From: Campylobacterales bacterium
Lineage (GTDB): Bacteria; Campylobacterota; Campylobacteria; Campylobacterales; QNZT01
Length of the DNA stretch: 16,605 bases
Reading direction: 5' to 3'
Assembly (NCBI GenBank): GCA_015489185.1
Contig: WGAE01000023.1
Span: 1-16,605, forward strand
Shown here: positions 7,444 through 13,844 of the stretch, piece after piece
Position numbering within the stretch: position 1 is the first letter of the stretch
How the letters are laid out: every line of letters starts with the position of its first letter
Translations under genes and position numbers: made by a program
The notes under the pieces: generated by a model
Told to the model about the DNA's origin: nothing
What the model saw: only the letters and a program-made list of their open reading frames with translations
Database searches by the model: none

Positions 7444-8388
7444 TTATTTCTCCATCGGTACACGCAGTCGCTGGCCGACATAGATCATATTCGGATTTTT
7501 GATCAATTCCGGATTGGCTTCCAAAATGCGATCAAACGCCATCGCATTGCCGTAAGCCCTCTTGGCGATTTTGGAGAGGCTATCCCCCTTTCTGACAATG
7601 ATCACCCGCATCTCACTCTGACGTGTCGCTACCTCTTTTTTGATCGATGCCGTGTAATCGGAACTTTTCCCTTTTTTATCCATATCACGCACGATCGTTC
7701 CGATCTCTTCGGAGAGTTTCGCCAGATCATCGTAACTGTTTGCGTCATCATTGACCACGACTTTGTTGTAGTGATCAACTGCGACATCTTTTTTGGTTTT
7801 GGTCGCTTTCGCTGCTTCAACTTGTTTAAGATCTTTGACAACCGGTGTATCTACTTCTTCGACTTCATCCGCTTCCGTCGTCTGCAACTCCGCAAGCAAC
7901 GTGTCGGCGTCGTTACCCGATTCCGGCGCCGTTTGCGCAGCAACGACATTACCTGTCTCTGCACTTTGCGCTTTCGTTGTTTGTTGCATACCGACGCTTT
8001 GCTGCGGTGCAGGCTGTGTCAATTGCGGTTTGACCTGCTCCATCAACATACGCACAATCTGCTGCATCTCTTCCTGCGTATACAAGCGCTGTCCCGTTTT
8101 CGGATCGACATGCGGCTGCTCTGCCGTCGTCACCGCCTGAGCTGCCGCCGGACTCTGTTTTACCGGCTGCGGCTGTGCAGGCGGCGTCTTGGTATTTGCC
8201 GCTTCAAGCGCCCGATTTTTCTGTATGTAACGGTATCCAAACAACCCCATCAGACCGATCGCACCCAGCAAAATGATGACGGTCAGAAACTGAATCAGTT
8301 TTCCCATAAAACCGCCGCTGCTTTTGTGACCGGAGCCGGTCCCGTATGCCATAAAATCCTCTTCTATCGTCTCTTTTTTTCCAAACAT
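7444..8388 (-). CDS. Membrane-anchored LysM-domain protein
   Basis: Probable inner-membrane protein that reaches into the periplasm and binds peptidoglycan, 314 residues. A short Gly/Ser-rich cytoplasmic N-terminus is followed by one transmembrane helix (about 30-52), a long low-complexity linker rich in Pro, Gln, Ala and Thr (60-200), and a C-terminal LysM repeat (about 262-311) with the features VRKGDSLSKIAKRAYG, ILEANPELI and VGQRLRVP. No catalytic domain is present, so it may act as an anchor or recruiter for the M23 enzyme two genes downstream. GGGAGA stands before the ATG. The gene lies 16 bases after rhodanese 2 and 22 bases before the DHH gene, consistent with one transcript. The LysM call is firm; the function is inferred. 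Confidence 0.85.
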   Translation of the reverse strand: MFGKKETIEEDFMAYGTGSGHKSSGGFMGKLIQFLTVIILLGAIGLMGLFGYRYIQKNRALEAANTKTPPAQPQPVKQSPAAAQAVTTAEQPHVDPKTGQRLYTQEEMQQIVRMLMEQVKPQLTQPAPQQSVGMQQTTKAQSAETGNVVAAQTAPESGNDADTLLAELQTTEADEVEEVDTPVVKDLKQVEAAKATKTKKDVAVDHYNKVVVNDDANSYDDLAKLSEEIGTIVRDMDKKGKSSDYTASIKKEVATRQSEMRVIIVRKGDSLSKIAKRAYGNAMAFDRILEANPELIKNPNMIYVGQRLRVPMEK

Positions 8389-8404
8389 CGTCTTCTCTCC
8401 CTTG

Positions 8405-9073
8405 TTATTTCACACTCTCTTCTTTTTTGACCACTGTCGTCAGTCCCAGTAGCTTCCACCCCTGAAACCCGTCACGATAATAGGCGATCTTTTCGGGCGG
8501 ATAACCGTATTTGAGCATTCCGTCGATCAACCGGTGCGACTGATCACACCAGACGCCGTTACAAAAAACCGCCAGCTCTTTGGCATGGGAAAAATCCCAG
8601 GTACCGTCTTTTTTCACCTGCATTCCCAGCTTTTTAAAGATCTTTTCGGCAATCTTCCTGTCTCCCGACTCCATCACCGGATAGGGGATGTTGATCGCGG
8701 AGGGAATCGTTTCCAGTTCATACCAGCTCGGCAACCGCGCATCGATAACAATTCCCTTACCGCTGTTGACTTTCTCCTTCATGAAGTGTGTCAACTCCAC
8801 TTCACCGATCGTTTTGACCTTTTTGTTAACATGAATCGGATGAATACAAAACGGAGGGCATGGTCTGGAAGTTTTGGTATAGTCGTCGGTCAGGCGATTG
8901 GTCGTATCCTGAATCCGTGCAACTTTAATCTTTTGTCCCATATGATGCACATACAGATAAGGAATATCCGGTGTAATCTTGACCAAAATATGTTCATCGT
9001 TTCCGGCAAAAAGTGTCTGCGATGCCAGAATCGCCGTCACACCTGCCGTCATTATCGTTTTTCGTATCATCAT
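8405..9073 (-). CDS. Exported rhodanese-like protein 2 (four-cysteine form)
   Basis: Periplasmic single-domain sulfurtransferase-like protein, 222 residues. I place the start at ATG 9073 rather than 9079, because AGGA is directly against the first ATG but six bases before this one. A signal peptide covers about 1-23 (cleavage near TLFA). An N-terminal extension (about 25-90) shared with rhodanese 1 contains RIQDT and SRPCPPFC. The rhodanese domain (about 90-215) has VIDAR, a WY motif, the active-site loop VFCNGVWC and the C-terminal YYRDGFQGW. The only cysteines are 72, 76, 171 and 176: a CPPFC pair plus the catalytic Cys171 and a second Cys176. Persulfide or disulfide chemistry is therefore possible. 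Its Shine-Dalgarno touches the stop of the P-box repeat gene. The thiosulfate:acceptor role is a family assumption. Confidence 0.85.
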   Translation of the reverse strand: MMIRKTIMTAGVTAILASQTLFAGNDEHILVKITPDIPYLYVHHMGQKIKVARIQDTTNRLTDDYTKTSRPCPPFCIHPIHVNKKVKTIGEVELTHFMKEKVNSGKGIVIDARLPSWYELETIPSAINIPYPVMESGDRKIAEKIFKKLGMQVKKDGTWDFSHAKELAVFCNGVWCDQSHRLIDGMLKYGYPPEKIAYYRDGFQGWKLLGLTTVVKKEESVK

Positions 9074-9089
9074 TCTCATTCCTCACTTC

Positions 9090-10775
9090 TTAATAATCTG
9101 TCGCTACTTCACTCAGATGAACCGCTTTGTCCATCTCTTTGAGCAATACGGGATTGCCTTTGATCACAACCGCCAACGCTTTTTTGTCGTTTCCTTTTTC
9201 ATAAACCGGACGAAGTTTGCCCCAAAGTGTTGCTACTTTTGCAAGCTGTGCCTTGATCTTCGCGTTGGAGGGTTTGGGAATCTTGTGCGCCGCATCACCC
9301 TTGAGCAACATCTTCAGCGCCGAATCGAACGTATCGACAGTATGTTGCAACTTTTGCGCATACTTTTTCGGTTCGATACCCGCCGCAACAAGCAACTTCT
9401 CTTTGGTCATCTTCTGCGTCAGCATCCGCTGTCTGCCTGCTATATCGACAATATTGAGTCTCGCTTTCTCCAGAAAACTCTTTTTCGTGTTATATTTTTT
9501 GAAAAGCTGCACCAGATGATCGGACATCTGCAACAGTGTTTCGTTTCGTGCAATCAGATAAGCAAGTGACTTTTTCGCCTTGCCTCCTTTTCGGGCAACT
9601 TCCTCTACATGCGCAGAAAAGGGTTTCCACACCTGTTGCAACTTCTCCAGATAAGCGACAATCTGCGGATTGCGTGCAGGATCGAGTCCCAGCATCATAT
9701 CTCCGTGACGGAACCCTTTGAGTGTGCGATCATAAAGCGTGCGTGTCTTCTCCAGCAATTGACGCTCTTTCGCGGCATCGATCCCAAGCGATACCAGCAA
9801 CGCCTCTTTGGTCATCTTCTGTGTGAGCATCCGCTGTTTTCCCGCCAGATTGATTAAATGTTTCTCTCTGTTTTTCTTCTGCATAAACTGACTGACGAGT
9901 GCGGAAAGCTGCTTCGCCTGTCTTTCACGCTCTACCGATTTTTCATATTTACCGACGGCGCGGTTCATGACAACCATCAAACGATCCAGACCCGCAACAG
10001 TTTGTTGCATCACTTTCGGATTTTTGAGCGATTCTTGAAATTTCGGCTTAAGTTTTTGCCAAAGCATTTGCCCTTCATGAAGATCCCTGAGAATTGCGGG
10101 TAATTTAGTCTTTGGCAAACCGAGCTTCGCATCTCCCTTTTGCAAACCGTGCAAAATCGTTTCAAACTCTTTTGCCGTACGTTTCAGATCTTCGCGGCTT
10201 TTTTGAACATCGATCTTCTGTGCGATCAACAGCAAATCTTTTGCCATACGCTGTGTCAGCATCCGCTCCTTGCCGCTCAGGTTGATCGCCTGCGCACGTT
10301 TGGAACTTTTTGTCTTACTTTGCGCAACATATTTCGTGACTGTTTGATGCATTTTTTGCAATAGCGCCAGATTCTCTTTCGCAATCGCGGCATATGTCGC
10401 ATTTGTCGCTTTACCTTGAATCACTTTTCGGATATCCGCGTCAAACGGGCGCCAATACTTTTGGACCCCTTTGAGCATCTGCTGCACCTCGGGGTTGGCA
10501 CACGGTTTGAGTCCGAGTTGCGCATCGCCGTGTATCAATCCTTTGAGTGTTTTATCAAAAAGCGCACGACTCTTTTGCAAACGTGCCAGGTTTTTCTTTT
10601 TGTCGATCCCCGCTTTGACCAGCAACGCCTCTTTGGTCATCTTCTGTGTGAGCATCCGTTGCTTCCCGGCAAGATTGATACTGCGTGCAAGCTCTTTGGT
10701 CGTCAGTTTCTGTGCCGCCGAAAGCGGGGAGAAAAACATTACGGATAAAAGTCCGAACAAAATCACACTTTTCAT
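9090..10775 (-). CDS. Exported protein with four tandem PilJ/NarX-like P-box repeats
   Basis: Secreted, probably periplasmic, all-helical protein of 561 residues made of four copies of the domain found at the N-terminus of PilJ and NarX/NarQ sensors. A signal peptide covers 1-20 (cleavage after PLSA). P-box motifs, INLAGKQRMLTQKMTKEAL in the first copy, begin at residues 33, 164, 308 and 443. Each is followed by a second helix pair marked LKGxxxGDAxLGL (77, 208, 352, 487) and a Trp-Lys/Arg-Pro segment (108, 239, 383, 518). In NarX the equivalent arginine contacts nitrate; here every copy keeps it (Arg40, 171, 315, 450). No transmembrane, HAMP, kinase or methyl-accepting domain follows, so this is a sensor fold without output. 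GGAGGGG precedes the ATG, and the start lies three bases after the rhodanese 1 stop, so the two are tightly coupled. The ligand and role are unknown. Confidence 0.85.
   Translation of the reverse strand: MKSVILFGLLSVMFFSPLSAAQKLTTKELARSINLAGKQRMLTQKMTKEALLVKAGIDKKKNLARLQKSRALFDKTLKGLIHGDAQLGLKPCANPEVQQMLKGVQKYWRPFDADIRKVIQGKATNATYAAIAKENLALLQKMHQTVTKYVAQSKTKSSKRAQAINLSGKERMLTQRMAKDLLLIAQKIDVQKSREDLKRTAKEFETILHGLQKGDAKLGLPKTKLPAILRDLHEGQMLWQKLKPKFQESLKNPKVMQQTVAGLDRLMVVMNRAVGKYEKSVERERQAKQLSALVSQFMQKKNREKHLINLAGKQRMLTQKMTKEALLVSLGIDAAKERQLLEKTRTLYDRTLKGFRHGDMMLGLDPARNPQIVAYLEKLQQVWKPFSAHVEEVARKGGKAKKSLAYLIARNETLLQMSDHLVQLFKKYNTKKSFLEKARLNIVDIAGRQRMLTQKMTKEKLLVAAGIEPKKYAQKLQHTVDTFDSALKMLLKGDAAHKIPKPSNAKIKAQLAKVATLWGKLRPVYEKGNDKKALAVVIKGNPVLLKEMDKAVHLSEVATDY
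9793..9833 (-). repeat. 41-base direct repeat, copy in P-box repeat 3
   Basis: This stretch is identical over 41 bases to 10618-10658 and encodes the P-box core RMLTQKMTKEALLV of the third protein repeat. A looser version (four mismatches over 38 bases) lies at 9391-9428 in the fourth repeat. Confidence 0.9.
10618..10658 (-). repeat. 41-base direct repeat, copy in P-box repeat 1
   Basis: Identical over 41 bases to 9793-9833. The offset of 825 bases is an exact multiple of three (275 codons), the distance between protein repeats 1 and 3, as expected from duplication of a two-repeat unit or from gene conversion. Confidence 0.9.
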
Positions 10776-10778
10776 CTA

Positions 10779-11444
10779 TCACCCCTCCGCTTTCGGTTTA
10801 TACAGCGTCAACCCCAGAATCTGCCAATATTGCATCCCACCGCGATAGTAAAGAATCTTCTCTTTCGGATATCCCAGCTTGATCAAATGTTTGATGGCGG
10901 TTACCCCCTGCTGACACCAGGGACCGTTATCAAAGACCAGCAGTGTCCGGGCATTGTCGAAGTGCCACCCTTTCTCATCAAGTTCGGCACCGAAAATCGT
11001 AAAAATCTGATCGACATACGGATTGTCGTCTCCTCCCGCAAAGATCGAAAAAGGAACATTCAACGCCCCGGGAATAGTCCCTTTGCGATACCATTTAGGC
11101 ATACGTGCATCGATCAGCATCCCTTCGTTTTCACTCACCTTGTCACGCAAAAACGCGATCACATCCATCTCGCCGACCGTTTTGACCCCTTTGACGGGTT
11201 GAAACGGCTGAATAAAAAACGGAGGTGTGGGACGCGAAGTGCGGGTATAACTGTTTTTGAGTTTGTGTGAAGTATCCTGAATGCGCTGAATACGTACATT
11301 TTCCCCGTTAACGTCGACATCAACGTACGGTACTCCTTCGACAATATTCACTTTATAATGTTCCGTCGCATTACCGGCGAACACCATCCCCTGCAACAGG
11401 AGCAACACTGTAGCCAGACGCGACAGACATAAGCGTGTAAACAT
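10779..11444 (-). CDS. Exported rhodanese-like protein 1 (catalytic cysteine replaced by Asp)
   Basis: Paralogue of rhodanese 2 and first gene of the minus-strand run, 221 residues. The frame is open to 11543, but AAAGGA lies four and seven bases before two adjacent ATGs (11447, 11444), and a clear signal peptide (about 1-23, cleavage near MVFA) begins there, so I use 11444. The shared N-terminal region has RIQRIQDT and TSRPTPPFF, where rhodanese 2 has CPPFC. The rhodanese domain keeps IDARMPKWY, IPGALNVPF and YYRGGMQYW, but the active-site loop reads VFDNGPWC: Asp172 replaces the expected cysteine and only Cys177 remains in the mature protein. Classical sulfurtransfer through the first cysteine is not possible. 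It could use Cys177 or act as a binding pseudoenzyme. The P-box repeat gene starts three bases downstream. Confidence 0.85.
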   Translation of the reverse strand: MFTRLCLSRLATVLLLLQGMVFAGNATEHYKVNIVEGVPYVDVDVNGENVRIQRIQDTSHKLKNSYTRTSRPTPPFFIQPFQPVKGVKTVGEMDVIAFLRDKVSENEGMLIDARMPKWYRKGTIPGALNVPFSIFAGGDDNPYVDQIFTIFGAELDEKGWHFDNARTLLVFDNGPWCQQGVTAIKHLIKLGYPKEKILYYRGGMQYWQILGLTLYKPKAEG

Positions 11445-11504
11445 CATTTTGTCCTTTCGAATCGATATTTTTTCGTTGTGACTACTATCGTCCTTTTGTT
11501 TTTT

Positions 11505-11513
11505 TGGTTTAAT
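11505..11513 (+). promoter_or_regulatory. Extended -10 promoter for the bactofilin gene
   Basis: TGGTTTAAT follows a long T tract and fits the extended -10 pattern of this phylum with one mismatch to TATAAT. The predicted transcription start is near 11520, about 50 bases before the bactofilin ATG. The 125-base gap 11445-11569 must also hold the promoter of the divergent rhodanese run, but I see no convincing box for it. Confidence 0.5.
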
Positions 11514-11569
11514 AAATCCGAAATCTGCCGATCTAGTGGACACATCGCAAGAAAATGAGGATACAAAAG

Positions 11570-12283
11570 ATGGGACTATTTTCGAAAAACGGCTCGAAAA
11601 ACTATTTCAGCAGTGCGACGATCATTACCCGCGGAACCTACTCCAAAGGCGGATTTATCGGTGACGACTCCATCCATATCGACGGTACCGTCTACGGCGA
11701 CGTCAAAGTCAACAATGTCGTCATCATCGGAGAGAGTGGGAAAGTGACCGGAAATATCCAGGCAAAACAGGTGATCTCAACTGGTCTATGTCAGGGCAAT
11801 ATTCTCTGCGACACACTTGAACTGCTTGAATCTTCACAAACCAGCAGCAATGTAAAAGCCAATAAAATTCTGCTGAAGGGGCAGCTCAAAGGGACCATCA
11901 CCTGCGGTGGACTTTTTGTCAACAAAAACGCCTGGGTACAGGCGGATATTCAGGCAAAAAACGTTGTCGCAGGCGGAAAAGTGATGGGCAATATCGTCTG
12001 CAAGCAGATTAAAATCGGCAATACAGGCGTACTCAAGGGGAAAATTTTCGCCGACCGTATCATTAATGAAGGCGGACATGTTGAAGGGTTCATCGGCAAA
12101 TATTCAGAACTGGTCAAAAACAATCCACAACTGCGTCACTACGCACACATTTTCAATTCACCGGACGATCAACTTCTACTCGGTTACGACGACTATTACG
12201 TCAATGTACGAGAAGAGATCGAAAAGAGCGGACAAACCGACGACGAAGGGTGTATCGAAGCCGATTTTTATATCGAGGGGTAA
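11570..12283 (+). CDS. Bactofilin (polymer-forming cytoskeletal protein), long form
   Basis: Self-assembling cytoskeletal scaffold of 237 residues that in many bacteria positions peptidoglycan enzymes. The body (about 15-177) is a beta-helix of short hydrophobic/Gly-rich turns such as IHIDGTVYGDV, VIIGESGKVTGNIQAK and KVMGNIVCKQIKIG. Its roughly 160 residues of ladder are longer than the usual ~110-residue bactofilin core. An acidic, Tyr-rich tail (178-237) follows. I choose ATG 11570 over 11555 because GAGGA lies eight bases before it and nothing precedes the earlier ATG. In Helicobacter pylori the bactofilin CcmA works with M23 enzymes of the Csd group; here an M23 gene ends the divergent run, supporting a shape role by analogy. 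Helical wall-remodelling function is inferred, not shown. Confidence 0.88.
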   Translation: MGLFSKNGSKNYFSSATIITRGTYSKGGFIGDDSIHIDGTVYGDVKVNNVVIIGESGKVTGNIQAKQVISTGLCQGNILCDTLELLESSQTSSNVKANKILLKGQLKGTITCGGLFVNKNAWVQADIQAKNVVAGGKVMGNIVCKQIKIGNTGVLKGKIFADRIINEGGHVEGFIGKYSELVKNNPQLRHYAHIFNSPDDQLLLGYDDYYVNVREEIEKSGQTDDEGCIEADFYIEG

Positions 12284-12308
12284 CTAGAAAGATCGCCCCT
12301 CTCTTTTC
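12275..12308 (+). terminator. Possible terminator after the bactofilin gene
   Basis: GAGGGG (12275-12280) pairs with CCCCTC (12296-12301) across a 15-base loop and is followed by a T-rich stretch. The large loop makes it weaker than the one at 5456-5486. Confidence 0.45.
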
Positions 12309-12390
12309 TGCGTCAACTCTTTTCCCTCCTCTTCTAATATGCTTTAATAATAATTATTTTTATATTTTAATTATTTAATAAAAGTTGCTG

Positions 12391-12396
12391 TATAAT
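12391..12396 (+). promoter_or_regulatory. -10 box of the ClC gene in an AT-rich upstream region
   Basis: A perfect TATAAT lies 29 bases before the ClC start codon, giving a leader of about 20-25 bases. The 60 bases upstream are almost pure A/T, which could act as an UP element or curved DNA. No coding sequence is seen in the gap 12284-12425. Confidence 0.65.
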
Positions 12397-12425
12397 AAAT
12401 ATCAGTTATATCACACGGACGGCAG

Positions 12426-13844
12426 ATGAAACGACACTTCACGGAACAGACCGCTATCTTTTTCAGTGTAGCAAAATGGATGTTTCTCTCCTCTTTCATC
12501 GGTATTGTCATCGGTGCGATTGTGACCGTTTTCCTTACGGTACTTCATATGGCAGAGGAGAGTAGAACGGCACTGGTGTTCCCATACTATCTGCTGCTTC
12601 CCGTCGCCCTCTTTCTGACTGTCTGGCTGGTACGTACCTTCGCCCCTTCCGCCGAAGGACACGGTACCGAAAAGGTGATCGAAGCGGTCCATAAAAGGCA
12701 CGGTCAAATCGATATCAAAGTAATTCCGGTCAAACTTTTCGCGACACTGATGACCATTTTCGCCGGTGGTTCCGTCGGTAAGGAAGGACCCGGCGCACAA
12801 ATCGGTGCGGGTGCCGCGTCATTCATCTCCACACTCCTTAAATTTCATCCGTCGGATCGTAAAAAACTGGTTATCTGCGGTATCAGTGCGGGATTTGCTT
12901 CCGTCTTCGGTACCCCGATTGCCGGAGCAATCTTTGGGGTGGAAGTATTGGTCATCGGAGTCATTATGTACGATGTATTGCTTCCCTCCTTCATCGCCGG
13001 ATTCGCCGCTTTTACCACCGCGCAGTTTCTGGGTATCCGCTATACCTACTTTGATCTCCATTTTTACCAAAATATCGCCCTGGATTTGCCGCTGATTCTC
13101 AAGGTGGTGCTTGCGGGACTCTTTTTCGGACTTGTGTCGGATATTGTCGTGACAACCGTTTCGTGGTCACATCGCCGTATCAAGGCGATCAGACTGCACC
13201 CTTATATTAAAGCGTTTGCCGGAGGTGTCGTTCTGATCCTGCTGGCACTCGTTTTCGGAGAACAATACCTGGGACTGGGGCTTGATACCATTCGCAATAC
13301 CCTCGATCCTAATCCCGTGTTCAGCCACGATCTACCCTGGTACGCTTTTTTGCTCAAAACACTCTTTACATCTCTGACACTGGGAACAGGCGGCAGCGGC
13401 GGTGTCATCACACCCCTCTTTTATATCGGTGCCACAAGCGGACATACTTTTGCGTTATTGACCGGTGACAGCCATTTCGCACTCTTTGCAGCGCTGGGAT
13501 TTGTCAGTGTCCTTGCCGGCGCAACCAATACGCCGATCGCCGCAACCATTATGGCGGTGGAACTTTTCGGACTCGAAATCGCCCACTATGCGGCACTAAG
13601 CGCGGTCATCAGTTTTCTGATCACAGGTCACAGAAGTATCTTCCCGTCACAAATTCTCGCGATGCGCAAATCGGAGATGCTGGAAGTGAAAGTCGGTAAA
13701 GAGATCGAAGAGGCGGAAGTTAATCTCGAAGATCATGAACTCAAAAAGATCAAAAATATCCGCGATAAACTCCAGAAACGAAGAGAACTCCTGCAGCAAA
13801 AACGCCTCGAACAGCGCAAAAGCCGTAAAAACCGTTCAGATTGA
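12426..13844 (+). CDS. ClC-family chloride channel/transporter
   Basis: Integral membrane anion pathway of the ClC family, 472 residues with many hydrophobic helices. Selectivity motifs are EGHGTE (77-82, in the place of GSGIP), GSVGKEGP (115-122) with the gating glutamate Glu120, and GGSGGVITP (322-330). Glu173-Val174 aligns with Glu202-Glu203 of E. coli ClC-ec1, so the internal proton glutamate is a valine, as in channel-type ClCs. The C-terminus is not a CBS pair but a charged coiled coil (about 422-472) rich in Lys, Glu and Arg. The Shine-Dalgarno is weak (GGACGG). The stop codon overlaps the convergent reductase gene by nine bases. Family membership is certain; whether it conducts passively or exchanges protons is inferred from one residue. 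Confidence 0.93.
   Translation: MKRHFTEQTAIFFSVAKWMFLSSFIGIVIGAIVTVFLTVLHMAEESRTALVFPYYLLLPVALFLTVWLVRTFAPSAEGHGTEKVIEAVHKRHGQIDIKVIPVKLFATLMTIFAGGSVGKEGPGAQIGAGAASFISTLLKFHPSDRKKLVICGISAGFASVFGTPIAGAIFGVEVLVIGVIMYDVLLPSFIAGFAAFTTAQFLGIRYTYFDLHFYQNIALDLPLILKVVLAGLFFGLVSDIVVTTVSWSHRRIKAIRLHPYIKAFAGGVVLILLALVFGEQYLGLGLDTIRNTLDPNPVFSHDLPWYAFLLKTLFTSLTLGTGGSGGVITPLFYIGATSGHTFALLTGDSHFALFAALGFVSVLAGATNTPIAATIMAVELFGLEIAHYAALSAVISFLITGHRSIFPSQILAMRKSEMLEVKVGKEIEEAEVNLEDHELKKIKNIRDKLQKRRELLQQKRLEQRKSRKNRSD

Noticed and set aside
6672..7502. Plus-strand open frame of 276 codons opposite the DHH gene
   Set aside because: The DHH gene has recognised motifs and a ribosome site; this frame has neither.
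7255..8430. Plus-strand open frame of 391 codons opposite the LysM and DHH genes
   Set aside because: Low-complexity Cys/Arg/Leu-rich translation crossing two real genes and their gap; a codon-bias shadow.
9391..10658. Regularly spaced direct repeats that might suggest a CRISPR array or other repeat element
   Set aside because: The repeats are in frame within one coding sequence and encode P-box motifs; spacers are hundreds of bases long.
11351..11358. TTTATAAT on the plus strand inside rhodanese 1
   Set aside because: It lacks the TG extension and T-rich lead of the other promoters here, and no plus-strand gene follows closely.
11447..11543. Longer N-terminus for rhodanese 1 starting at 11543
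   Set aside because: The extra residues are polar and precede a clear signal peptide, and the ribosome site fits 11444/11447. The extension would also run across the bactofilin promoter region.
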